DNA of 64,000 nt from G965230615 sp965230615. GTDB lineage: Bacteria > Pseudomonadota > Gammaproteobacteria > HTCC5015. The stretch's first letter is position 1. Each line of letters starts with the position of its first letter. The stretch spans positions 992,001 to 1,056,000 of the forward strand of contig OZ246012.1 of assembly GCA_965230615.1 (NCBI GenBank), given 5' to 3'. Positions 1-8,988 of the stretch are shown here, one piece after another. The position numbers were made by a program, and so were the translations under genes. The notes under the pieces are model-generated. The model searched no databases. It had not been told where the DNA came from and saw nothing but the letters and a program-made list of their open reading frames with translations.

Positions 1-1603
1 CGAGTATACTTGCTAATGCATCAAATAATGCAGGTGTTAAATAGCCATGAAGTGCTAATAGCGTTCTACGCAAGACGAGGTCATCTAAACTAACCACATA
101 TTCGTGCTCAATCATATATTTTATTTCACGATAACTGAACAGGTCTGTATCAGGTAAAGGCTGATCCGGCTCAGCGGTAAGGTATTCTGCAACAGGTATC
201 GCTTTCGTACCATAACGCATAAATAAAACTTGTGCCCGCTCACGACTTAATGCAAAACGATCTATAAGTTGCTGTACAAATGCCCTTTTTTGCTCATCGC
301 TGACCGGATAATCACAGCCACCACCAATGGCAAGCTCAGCAGAAGTCTGCGTCACTGGCTGATCTAAAGCAGTCAGCACTTCTGTTGTTGCCAACTCAGC
401 AAAAGAGCGAAAAGTTGTCCATTTACCACCATACATTGAGAAAATAGGAAAACGACGCTGATCGTCAGCGGGTGTCAGTTTACAGGCGTGATCGCGAGTA
501 ATACTGCCAGTGAAGGCAGCATCTGAACTCGGTAATGGCCTGACACCACAGAAACGTGAAATAATTTTAGCGCTTTTGAAGTCAACATCTGGAAAAACCT
601 GATTAGCTGATTCAAACATATAATCTATCTCAGCTTGCTCACATTGTGCTTCATCAGGTTCGTCCACTCGAATATCAGTTGAGCCTATCATGACATAATC
701 ACCGTAAGGAATGACAATGCAGACACGCCCACCTTCATTCTCATAAAGAAACATCTCATCGCCCAGCGCTTTTTTCAACGCTGGGTGATCGATAATAATA
801 TGAGAGCCTTTGGTTCCGCCAACAAAGTTCGTATTCGCCTGCAACTTCTGATTAGTATGATCAACCCAGGCGCCTGTTGCATTCACAACCACTTGTGGTT
901 TTACTTTAATTTTTTCCTGGCTAAGCTGATCAACCAGCACCAGTTGACTGCCTTCAATAGCGTCCAGGCGCATATAATTGATTGCTTGGCAGCTTGAGGA
1001 CTCAGCCAGCGCATCTTGGATTAACTCCAAGGCAATACGCTCAGGCTGATCAACAAAGGCATCGTAATATTGTGCTGTACACACAATATTCTTATTAAGT
1101 TGTGGGTATTTTTGCAGCGCTAGTTTTTTTGAATTAAATGCATGCCTGGGCATGTAACGCTGTTTGCGGGTAAAAAAGTCATAAAACATCAAACCCACTT
1201 TAATGATAAACGCACCACGTTGAGAGGGTTTATCAGATATTTTTAAAAACTTAAAGAGTGAGTTTGTAATACCGCTGAGCCAGGAATAAACAGGGATATT
1301 GGTCAGAATTGGCCTAACTACATGGGGTGCATTTTTCAGTAAGCGATTACGCTCTAATAAGGCTTCATTAACTAAGTCAAAATCACCATTTTCCAGATAA
1401 CGCAAACCACCATGGACCATTCTTGAACATGCAGCACTCGCACCTGATGCAAAGTCCCCCTTATCGATGAGAACCGCATCTACTTTATTAATCGCTAACT
1501 CACGCAGTAAGGCGGCACCATTAATACCACCACCGACAATTACTACACTGACCTCGGTTTGCGACTTCAACTGCTGAATGGTTTCTTGCCTGGAAAGAGT
1601 CAT
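1..1603 (-). CDS. glpD: Aerobic FAD-dependent glycerol-3-phosphate dehydrogenase, 3' end outside window
   Basis: I translated this from the raw sequence; the reading frame runs off the left edge with about 534 codons visible. It oxidises sn-glycerol-3-phosphate to dihydroxyacetone phosphate at the inner membrane and passes electrons to quinone. Seen: an N-terminal Rossmann FAD motif VVIVGGGINGAALLREL near residues 20-36, the family motif SRMVHGGLRYLE near 60-70, GGTKGSHIII, GSTDIRVDEP and YGGKWTTFRSFAE, and the start of the C-terminal DAO_C domain. The visible part is already longer than the 501-residue E. coli GlpD, so the C-terminal domain is extended in this lineage. The ATG at 1601-1603 has no good Shine-Dalgarno, only an A-rich leader. 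No glpK or glpF partner is visible. Confidence 0.93.
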   Translation of the reverse strand, partial: MTLSRQETIQQLKSQTEVSVVIVGGGINGAALLRELAINKVDAVLIDKGDFASGASAACSRMVHGGLRYLENGDFDLVNEALLERNRLLKNAPHVVRPILTNIPVYSWLSGITNSLFKFLKISDKPSQRGAFIIKVGLMFYDFFTRKQRYMPRHAFNSKKLALQKYPQLNKNIVCTAQYYDAFVDQPERIALELIQDALAESSSCQAINYMRLDAIEGSQLVLVDQLSQEKIKVKPQVVVNATGAWVDHTNQKLQANTNFVGGTKGSHIIIDHPALKKALGDEMFLYENEGGRVCIVIPYGDYVMIGSTDIRVDEPDEAQCEQAEIDYMFESANQVFPDVDFKSAKIISRFCGVRPLPSSDAAFTGSITRDHACKLTPADDQRRFPIFSMYGGKWTTFRSFAELATTEVLTALDQPVTQTSAELAIGGGCDYPVSDEQKRAFVQQLIDRFALSRERAQVLFMRYGTKAIPVAEYLTAEPDQPLPDTDLFSYREIKYMIEHEYVVSLDDLVLRRTLLALHGYLTPALFDALASIL

Positions 1604-1893
1604 TTTTTTCAATATTGATTATATGACACTTGCTAAAGTACCGTTAAAAACAAGCCTATAGCAAAGCATTTTAGTATATCGACAGATGTCATTGAGGGCG
1701 GCATTGTCACATAGAAAACGGCCAACCGCAAGATTGACCATTTTCTATTGTTATTAAGGCTACTAACCTTGAGTGGATACACTCATACAATCAAGTACGA
1801 GTGGCTACCCTTCGCGTAAACAGCCTTGACAATACGAGTTAACGCCAGACAAGCAAGCATGCTAACACTATCGGTTCCTGCAATATCTACAGG

Positions 1894-4668
1894 CTAGCGC
1901 AGAGCATTGCCTTGGGCATCGAGTACTTGTACAGTACCCAGCTGCAAGCTTCTAATATCTGACTCTATCTTACTCAAATCCCCAATAATCACCCAGGTTA
2001 AACTTGCTGGTCGCAAAGTGTTTGTTGCAATACGATGAATATCAGTTAATTGCAGGTTCTCAACCTGCCCTTTGTATGTTTCCACATAGTTATCAGGGCG
2101 GTTATAGCGCGTTATATCAGACAATGCAGACAATACAGCATCTGCTGTTTCAAACTTGCCTGGCAAGCTGCGTGTTTTATTTGCAATAACTTTTGCCAGC
2201 TCATCAGCATCAGCTGGCTTACTACCTAAATATAAGTCCAGCTCTCGCAACACCTCTTGAATAGAGGCTTTAGTTTGATCGGTTTGCACTGGTGCAACAA
2301 TCATAAAAGGTCGCTGCCCCAACGCACCCGGCATATAGCTTCGCGCATAATAAGCCCAGCCTTTATCTTCGCGCAAATTCATATTAATTCTCGAAGTAAA
2401 GCTGCCACCTATAATCGTATTCATAACATCGATAGGAATATCATTATCTGAACCACTCGGTTCGACTAAGTGCCCTGCAATGATCATTGACTGTACTGCT
2501 TCCGGTTTATTGACCAAATAAACTTTATTATTTTTTGGCAAACTCACTTTACTGATCGTTTTTTCAAGTTTGCCTTGGGTTGCAACTTGCCATCGGCCGA
2601 ACTGCCTTTCGAGCTCAGGCACTATCTCTTTGGCAGTGGTATCACCAACGACAATAAGTGTTGCATTATTAGGCCTTAGCCAACGATCATGGAATGTCAC
2701 TAAATCCTGCTTTTGCAAACTGGATATAGACTCAACCGTCCCTGAGCCAGTAAAGGGAATGGCATAAGCATGACCTTCACCGTACAGCAATGGTGGCAAA
2801 ATACGATAAGCTTGTTGTAGCGGTTGAGACTGTTCTTGCTGAATGCCCGCTATCCAACGCGCTCTTATTCTTTCGATTTCTTCATTGCTAAATGCTGGGT
2901 TTAATATGACATCGGCATACAAAGCCAATGAATCCTGCAGATTTTCTTTAAGTGCCGATAAAGTGACAGTAGAAGTGTCCAGGCTTGATCCTGTACCAAT
3001 AGCAGCACCCAACTCTCTAGAGCGCTGACTGAGTTCTAATGATGATAGCTTTTCTGTACCTTCTTTTAACATGGTCAGCGCAAAGCTTGAGGCTCCCAGC
3101 TTCCCCCCCTGGTCTGCTGCATAGCCTGCATCAAACTGCATCTCAAACTCAACCACAGGAATTGTATGCCGCTCAGCAATAATGACTTTCAAACCATTAG
3201 AGAGTGTTGCTCGTTCTAACTTTGGAAATGTAAGCTCCGGCAGTTGAGTGACTTCCGGCACACCTTGGCTACGATCAACAGCAGGCTCACTCGTTTGGTG
3301 TTTTATATAAGGATGGTATTCAAGTACAAACTTGCCATCACTCAGCCATTGCTGTGCAGCAACTTGCACTGCGGCTGGTGTCGCTGACTGCCATTTTTGT
3401 AATGCTGTTTTATAAAAGCCTGGGTCATTAAAAAATACCTGATTACGGGCTAGAATATCAGACTTACCGCTGTACCCACCAACTTGCTCAACACCGCGTA
3501 TAAAGCCTGCTCTAATACTGGTTTGAACAATTTGCACTTCTTTCTTGCTTGGTCCGCGTTTGAGAAATAATGCCAACTCTTCATTAATTACCTGCTCGAC
3601 TTTTGCCGGATCCACATTAGGGTTGATATCGGCCTGAATAGCAAACCATCCCGATAGCTCGCGCGTGTAGTTATACACAGAAATGTTAGTTGCCATTTGA
3701 TCTTGATAGACTAAACGTTTAAACAGACGAGAGTTTTTACCATCGCCGAGTATACTGGCTGCGAGGTCTAATAAAAATGCATCATCAGTGCCGTCTTGTG
3801 GCACATTCCATACCATATAGAGCCGCGACTGAGGCACTTGACCATAAGCAACATGGCGCTTCTCGCCTTGGCGCTTGGCAACCCAGGCTTTTGGACGAAT
3901 GACCGGCGGGCCTGCTTGAATATGACCAAAGTATTTTTGTACTTTTTTCTTGGCAGTGGCGACATCAATATCACCAGCGAGAACTAAAGTAGCATTGGCC
4001 GCACCGTAATATTCTTTAAACCACTGATGTACGTCTTCTACTGAAGCGGCATTTAAATCTTCCATTGAACCAATAGTTGTCCAAGAATAAGGATGCCCTT
4101 CAGGATAAGTTTCTTTAGTTACTATATTGAACCACTGTCCATATGGTCTGTTTTCACCCATGCGCTTTTCGTTTTTCACAACACCGCGCTGCTCATCTAA
4201 TTTATCCTGGTTGATAGCACCTAATAAATGCCCCATACGATCAGATTCCAGCCACAGTGTCATATCAAGTGCTGTTGTCGGCACTGTTTGGAAATAGTTA
4301 GTCCGGTCGCTATTGGTGGTGCCATTCATATTCGTCGCACCGACTTTTTCGAGCGGTTTAAAATACTCGTCATTGTAGTTTTCGGTGCCATTAAACATTA
4401 AGTGCTCAAATAAGTGAGCAAAGCCGGTCTTACCAGGCTTCTCATCTTTAGAGCCTACGTGGTACCACACATTTACCGCAATAATCGGTGCTTTTCTGTC
4501 TTCATGCACAACAACGGTTAAGCCGTTGTCTAAGACGAATTTGTCATAAGGAATATCTATCTCTGCTTGAGCGGATACTTTGGCAGTAAAACAAAGCGTA
4601 CAAAACAACGCCAATATTGCAGAACCCAGATAAGATAATACAGCTTGCGGAACTGTTACTTGAGTCAC
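1894..4668 (-). CDS. Exported M16-family zinc protease with two M16 units
   Basis: 924 residues. The inverted zinc motif HLFEHL (HxxEH) and the family's following MFNGTENY lie about 90 residues in, followed by a second, inactive-looking M16 half near residues 500-900 (starts TLSNGLKVIIAERHTIP). This matches pitrilysin/insulinase-type peptidases that degrade peptides in a clamshell of two halves. I chose the GTG at 4668: it follows AGGGGA at a 9-base gap and begins a clean signal peptide ending near AKVSAQA, so the enzyme should be periplasmic or lipid-anchored outside the inner membrane. An ATG at 4782 is in frame but gives 38 extra residues that do not resemble the family. It stands alone between glpD and a divergent small gene. 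Substrate unknown. Confidence 0.92.
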   Translation of the reverse strand: MTQVTVPQAVLSYLGSAILALFCTLCFTAKVSAQAEIDIPYDKFVLDNGLTVVVHEDRKAPIIAVNVWYHVGSKDEKPGKTGFAHLFEHLMFNGTENYNDEYFKPLEKVGATNMNGTTNSDRTNYFQTVPTTALDMTLWLESDRMGHLLGAINQDKLDEQRGVVKNEKRMGENRPYGQWFNIVTKETYPEGHPYSWTTIGSMEDLNAASVEDVHQWFKEYYGAANATLVLAGDIDVATAKKKVQKYFGHIQAGPPVIRPKAWVAKRQGEKRHVAYGQVPQSRLYMVWNVPQDGTDDAFLLDLAASILGDGKNSRLFKRLVYQDQMATNISVYNYTRELSGWFAIQADINPNVDPAKVEQVINEELALFLKRGPSKKEVQIVQTSIRAGFIRGVEQVGGYSGKSDILARNQVFFNDPGFYKTALQKWQSATPAAVQVAAQQWLSDGKFVLEYHPYIKHQTSEPAVDRSQGVPEVTQLPELTFPKLERATLSNGLKVIIAERHTIPVVEFEMQFDAGYAADQGGKLGASSFALTMLKEGTEKLSSLELSQRSRELGAAIGTGSSLDTSTVTLSALKENLQDSLALYADVILNPAFSNEEIERIRARWIAGIQQEQSQPLQQAYRILPPLLYGEGHAYAIPFTGSGTVESISSLQKQDLVTFHDRWLRPNNATLIVVGDTTAKEIVPELERQFGRWQVATQGKLEKTISKVSLPKNNKVYLVNKPEAVQSMIIAGHLVEPSGSDNDIPIDVMNTIIGGSFTSRINMNLREDKGWAYYARSYMPGALGQRPFMIVAPVQTDQTKASIQEVLRELDLYLGSKPADADELAKVIANKTRSLPGKFETADAVLSALSDITRYNRPDNYVETYKGQVENLQLTDIHRIATNTLRPASLTWVIIGDLSKIESDIRSLQLGTVQVLDAQGNALR

Positions 4669-5134
4669 TTGAAGAAATCCCCTAGATAGTAAATGGCAAG
4701 TATTTATTATTCGATATATATGTAATCCCACTTTGCCAATGACCTTCACTGCGTCATAAAGTTCATTGTATAGGCAGCGCAATTATAGAGTGCTTGAATA
4801 CGCTGACTCAATGATAAATATTACGACACAAAGTCGCTCATCAATCATCAATTTCCGCAAAAGTCTCTCAGCAAGATTAACAGGTATTCTAAGCAATCAA
4901 ATGGCTATTGCCAGCCGTCTTAAGCACCTAGCGGCTTAAACCAAGCCCAATACAGCACTGGCCTACCCTCTAAAAAAACACTATATGACAAAAAGCACCA
5001 TATAAAGGGCTATTTTTTGCAAAATTAAAGCATTTTTTATGAAAAACTAGTAACGATACTTATAAAAACTGCTATATATATAATTGGGAAGCTTCGAGCT
5101 GAGCAAACACAATAAAAATGTAGGAGGCCTGAGT
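4669..5134. other. Divergent intergenic region
   Basis: About 465 bases between the divergent M16 protease and a small plus-strand gene. It becomes very AT-rich toward the right (5000-5090), which fits promoters for both genes, but I see no -35/-10 pair strong enough to call. No ORF with a ribosome binding site and no strong repeat was seen. Confidence 0.5.
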
Positions 5135-5521
5135 GTGATAGTCCCCCATCATCGCTATAGAGTTGTATTCTTGGGTGAGTTTGACCATAAAAAAGATATG
5201 GAAAGCATTAAAGCTGCATTGATACAGCGCTTTAAGCTAAAACCTGCAGTTTTTGATCGCTTATTAAACCACCGTCCAATCGTTGTGAAGAACAACACAG
5301 ATGCGGAAACGGCGTTTAAATATAAACAAATCCTTGATGACTTAGGTGCCTACAGCTACATTCAGGAAGTGCCGAATGAAGACGATACTGATGAACAAGG
5401 CTATGTAGAAAGACGCAAGCAAGAACAGCGAGTTACTCGCGATCGTCGTAGCCACCCTCGTGAAGGCGCCATTCAACCCGACCGTCGAAAAGTTGAACGC
5501 CGCAAAAACTGGTCCCATTAA
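5135..5521 (+). CDS. Small cytosolic protein, L7/L12 C-terminal-like fold with basic tail
   Basis: 128 residues. The GTG at 5135 sits 7 bases after AGGAGG, a much better start than the upstream TTG at 5084. Residues about 1-80 have a beta-alpha-beta pattern ending LDDLGAYSYIQEV. It resembles the way the ribosomal L7/L12 C-terminal domain ends (helix, then GA plus a strand), but that is only a fold guess. The last 45 residues are highly charged with repeated RR pairs (VERRKQ, TRDRRSH, PDRRKVERRK), a style seen as linker or tail in bacterial signalling proteins. Its stop is only 8 bases from the stop of the convergent gene at 5530. Function unknown. Confidence 0.75.
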   Translation: MIVPHHRYRVVFLGEFDHKKDMESIKAALIQRFKLKPAVFDRLLNHRPIVVKNNTDAETAFKYKQILDDLGAYSYIQEVPNEDDTDEQGYVERRKQEQRVTRDRRSHPREGAIQPDRRKVERRKNWSH

Positions 5522-5529
5522 AAGTACAA

Positions 5530-7902
5530 TCAATCAACGCGAACCGCAAAGCTGAGTGAAAACGTCGTCACATCGCTGTTGTTTAGCATGCCGTTGAATG
5601 TCCCCGTTGGCGAGAAACGTACATTGCTTATATTGCTATCAAAGCCATCACCGTCAGGGACAGGCGTATAGGTCCACGTTGCCCCATTATCATTGGAAAA
5701 CTCAACCGCATCGGTACCAGAACCTACCCCAAGATAACTAAACCCCAAGCCTGAAGCGCTTACCCCACTGCCATCGGTAAAAATAAAAGGGGTTTCAGGG
5801 TAATTAACCGATGACTGGACAAATAAACTCGTGCCTGACGGTATAGCATCACTGATTTGCACTGAGTCACTGCTCAACGGTATACCGCTTTCATTATCGA
5901 CCCGAACAGTAAAGCTTTGCAAAGCACCGGGTATCGCCTTTGGGTTACTGGTGGCATTCACTGGGTCGCGCGCTGCTGCTGTATTTTTATAAAACAACAA
6001 ACGTGCTGGACACCATTCAAATGCTTGAGAAAAAGCAATTAGCGCGGCTTGCTCAGTGGTGTGACTGCGCTCTGAATCCAAATCCCGGTCTTCATCCACG
6101 GTTAAACCAATCGCTGTGGGCGTTAAGCTACACCGGCGTAGCCAACCACCATCGCCACCATCTCGCCGCACCTGATTAGCAACCACTAATGGCACACCAC
6201 TGAATGCACCACCGGTAAAGTTATTGGTAAAACAACCATTATCAAAACCGCTGATATTATCGGCCGTTAATTGCGTTTTCATCGTGATGTTATTGCCGCC
6301 AACAGCCGTAAAGTTAACACTTTGCCCTGCGGCAGAAGCTAAAAATGCAATCTGCTCAGCTGATATGCTGCCACTATTAGTCTGTGCACGTTCTAAAGCG
6401 ATAGATGCACTGGTCGCATTCAAAGATCCTGACTGCACTGCTGTTTCCAACCACGGTATTGAAGCATTAGAAGGGTCCATGCCCGGTTCTGAATTAATGG
6501 TTTGTATATCTAACAGTAATGAAGGCGCACTCGTATAGGTATTACTAAAAGTAATGGGTAACCAGCCTGCCCCTGCTACTTGGTTGCCTTGAAATACGCT
6601 TGTAGAAACACTAGAGGCTTCTAACTGCGCTGTACTATCGGGGAAGCTATGCGTGCCTGGTGTTACCGCAATATAATCAACCGTCATTGGCGCATGCGCA
6701 CCTGCTTCACCTTCAGACTCCATTTGAGCAATTTGGAAACCATTCACAGAGGCGCTATGAATCCGCAGTGATGCGGGTGGATTACCCTGCGTGGTCGGTA
6801 AACTAAAAATCAATGGCGTGGTACGAAAAGCACGTGGAAAACTCACATTAGTAAAGTTCAGAGTGCCACCGCCACTCAGTTGTGCATTATTCGTCCCTGA
6901 AGCCATTTCAAAACGAGGACCACCGCTTGCTGTTAAGTTAGCATCAAATGCCTGAGAGACAGCAAATATCGCTGCTGTTTCATTGATATGGCTCTGCTCT
7001 GCATCATTTGCCCGGTCTTCCTCAACTTGTAACTGGATATTGCTGCCTGTTACAGCGCATTCTCGTAACCAACCGCCATTATTCCCTGCTCGTGTCGCCT
7101 GGCTGGCAACAGCCACAGGTATTGCTGGCCCTAAACCATGTGGGTTGTTGACACAATTACCTGTGATATTATTCGCCGTCGTAAAAGCATTGTAATTGAT
7201 CGTCGCACCACCATTGTCTACAAATGTGCCTGCACCCGGTGTTGCCGCAAAATAAGCGATGGTCTCATTTAGCACAATTGAGCCAGCGCTGGTCTCCGCA
7301 CGCTCTAAAGCAATCGACATTGAAGCATTGGTCACGCTGGCCTGTAAGCCAATTGTTTCCAGCCAGGGCTGGGTGATGGTGCCGCCGATAAAGTTGTAGG
7401 TCGGGTCATTAGCGAAGCTTTGCAGTTCATGTACAACAATAGGTGCTACCGCAGGCGCAAATGCGGGTGCAAAGTTCAATGTTGCATAACTACTACCACC
7501 AAAGGCACTTTGAAAGTTTGTCAGGTTAATAGAGCCTGCCTGAAACTGTAAGCCACCAATCGTATAATTACCGGGCTCAATGGCTAAATAGCGAAAGGTC
7601 TCAGCTGGCGTTACTCCATCTTCACCCTCACTTTCTGCACTGCCGACCGTAAAACTGCTGGCTGTGACATTGAGTAAGCGAATGGTTGTCGGGTCGGGGT
7701 TGCTATTGCTGGGCAGGATGAAAACCAGCGGCGGCACGGTGTAGATCTGGCGAAAGTTAATCGTGGTGCCACCTGAAGAGGAACCCACAGGCGCATTCAG
7801 GGTGACCTGCCCTACTTTCATTTCCAAGCCATCCAGACAAGCCAGAGCCAACGCAGAAAACAGCGATAAGGAAACTGTGACTAAACACTTATTGACGCGC
7901 AT
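5530..7902 (-). CDS. Secreted protein with duplicated beta-rich units and DUF11-like C-terminus
   Basis: 790 residues. A signal peptide ends near residues 20-24 (LALAC; a possible lipobox, not a clean one). The body contains one long unit twice, roughly residues 30-320 and 330-625. Shared landmarks are TPLIFSLP/PPLVFILP, ESEGE, PWLET, SIALERA, DGGWLRRC/NGGWLREC, VDEDR/VEEDR, then SH and SQAF. The pattern of an aromatic followed by PLVF.LP recalls H-type lectin-like and MshQ-type pilus-associated proteins, but I do not claim a sugar ligand. The last 150 residues match the DUF11 repeat class (DPVNATSNPKAIPGA) of large surface proteins. It is convergent with the small gene at 5135. Probably a surface or extracellular adhesin-like protein. 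Confidence 0.78.
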   Translation of the reverse strand: MRVNKCLVTVSLSLFSALALACLDGLEMKVGQVTLNAPVGSSSGGTTINFRQIYTVPPLVFILPSNSNPDPTTIRLLNVTASSFTVGSAESEGEDGVTPAETFRYLAIEPGNYTIGGLQFQAGSINLTNFQSAFGGSSYATLNFAPAFAPAVAPIVVHELQSFANDPTYNFIGGTITQPWLETIGLQASVTNASMSIALERAETSAGSIVLNETIAYFAATPGAGTFVDNGGATINYNAFTTANNITGNCVNNPHGLGPAIPVAVASQATRAGNNGGWLRECAVTGSNIQLQVEEDRANDAEQSHINETAAIFAVSQAFDANLTASGGPRFEMASGTNNAQLSGGGTLNFTNVSFPRAFRTTPLIFSLPTTQGNPPASLRIHSASVNGFQIAQMESEGEAGAHAPMTVDYIAVTPGTHSFPDSTAQLEASSVSTSVFQGNQVAGAGWLPITFSNTYTSAPSLLLDIQTINSEPGMDPSNASIPWLETAVQSGSLNATSASIALERAQTNSGSISAEQIAFLASAAGQSVNFTAVGGNNITMKTQLTADNISGFDNGCFTNNFTGGAFSGVPLVVANQVRRDGGDGGWLRRCSLTPTAIGLTVDEDRDLDSERSHTTEQAALIAFSQAFEWCPARLLFYKNTAAARDPVNATSNPKAIPGALQSFTVRVDNESGIPLSSDSVQISDAIPSGTSLFVQSSVNYPETPFIFTDGSGVSASGLGFSYLGVGSGTDAVEFSNDNGATWTYTPVPDGDGFDSNISNVRFSPTGTFNGMLNNSDVTTFSLSFAVRVD

Positions 7903-8075
7903 GAGTCGTGCTGATCAACACTTATTATCATCTTTAAAGTATAAATGAAAATAATCGTCTAGTAGTCTGAAAAATCAAGATTTAACACAATCCTATCGCA
8001 AAACCTGACGAGCATCGTCAAGAGCAGGCTAAAGTGCGGCAAGAGGTGTGTATTTTTGTGAGTGTTTTTAGAAAA

Positions 8076-8104
8076 CCCGCCTGTTTGTGCAATAAACAGG
8101 CGGG
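8076..8104 (-). terminator. Rho-independent terminator of the exported peroxiredoxin-like gene
   Basis: A perfect 11-bp inverted repeat (CCCGCCTGTTT / AAACAGGCGGG) with a 7-base loop. On the minus strand it is followed by TTTTCT. It lies 44 bases past the stop of the gene at 8148-8744. Confidence 0.65.
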
Positions 8105-8147
8105 CGAGTGTTGTAGCTAGCTTGTGGGATTGTATTACACTTATGGC

Positions 8148-8744
8148 TTATTCAGCTTCCACTTTATCAGCTGCCAAGCGCTTTACTAGCTGTAAAATCT
8201 GCTCACCAGTGGGTCGCTGTTTATAGTCTTCATTAATATAGAACCAGGCAACATCGCCGCCTTTGCGAATTAGAACGGTGGCCGGGTGTGGCAAGCCATC
8301 GTCTTTCTTCTTAACGCCATAAGCGTTGATCACCTTGGAACCCACGTCACTGACAAAGATATAGTCTTGACCAATACGGCGACGGGTATTCTTTACAGCT
8401 TCCTGCTTATCTGGACTGATGCCAATCACTTTGACACTGTGCGCTTCTAATTGAGGTAATACACCATTGAGAGAATCAAGCTGATCCATACAATACGGAC
8501 ACCAGTCGCCTCGGTAGAAAATCAGTAAAACATTGGCATCTGCACTCACCTTAGATAGCTTGACTGGCTTACCATCCGCATCTGGCAAGGTAAAGTCCGG
8601 CGCAGGCTTACCAGTTGCGATATTCGATACCTGTATTGGGCTCGCATCGCCTTCCATTGGGACAATTTCCATTTTTTTTGCATTAGCTGTAAGTGTGGTC
8701 ACAGCCAATAACCCGGCCAATAAGAAAGAGTTTTTTATTTTCAC
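8148..8744 (-). CDS. Exported peroxiredoxin/thiol-disulphide (AhpC/TSA-type) protein
   Basis: 198 residues. An N-terminal signal peptide ends near TANAKK. The mature part has the thioredoxin fold landmarks PAPDFTLPDADGKPV and FYRGDWCPYCMDQL, with the active cysteines in the WCPYC pair near residue 80, then a VIGIS strand and a DVGSKVINAYGV segment typical of the BCP/PrxQ and AhpC/TSA group. It likely reduces peroxides or disulphides in the periplasm. The GTG start follows GGAG at 8 bases. It appears monocistronic, with its own downstream terminator. The CxxC pair could also mean a TlpA/ResA-like disulphide reductase; the RGDWCPYC context favours a peroxiredoxin. Confidence 0.86.
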   Translation of the reverse strand: MKIKNSFLLAGLLAVTTLTANAKKMEIVPMEGDASPIQVSNIATGKPAPDFTLPDADGKPVKLSKVSADANVLLIFYRGDWCPYCMDQLDSLNGVLPQLEAHSVKVIGISPDKQEAVKNTRRRIGQDYIFVSDVGSKVINAYGVKKKDDGLPHPATVLIRKGGDVAWFYINEDYKQRPTGEQILQLVKRLAADKVEAE

Positions 8745-8875
8745 TTAGTGTGCTCCATTCAGCAATAGACATTGGTGCTTCAGCAAAGAAGCGGCTGGCA
8801 TTTTATTATCAATACACGCGCTTCGCTATTTTTATTTACGCTCTTTTACCAACATGAACACTGTGTTTAATAAAG

Positions 8876-8899
8876 CCACCTAGTACAAATACCAGGTGG
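8876..8899 (-). terminator. Hairpin downstream of the secreted mosaic gene
   Basis: A 10-bp inverted repeat with one mismatch (CCACCTAGTA / TACCAGGTGG) and a 4-base loop, about 90 bases past the stop of the gene at 8989. On the minus strand it is followed by a CTTTATTAAA stretch without a clean T-run, so this is a weak terminator candidate. Confidence 0.4.
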
Positions 8900-8988
8900 T
8901 AATACTCTTAAGTGAGATACAGGATAGCAGTTTGAAGGCCCCACGCTTAAGCCTTAAGGTTTTAGCATTAAGACTCAAACCATTAAGC

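Noticed and set aside
1604..1893. Possible small gene between glpD and the M16 protease
   Set aside because: No ORF with start signals; read as promoter and 3' spacer only.
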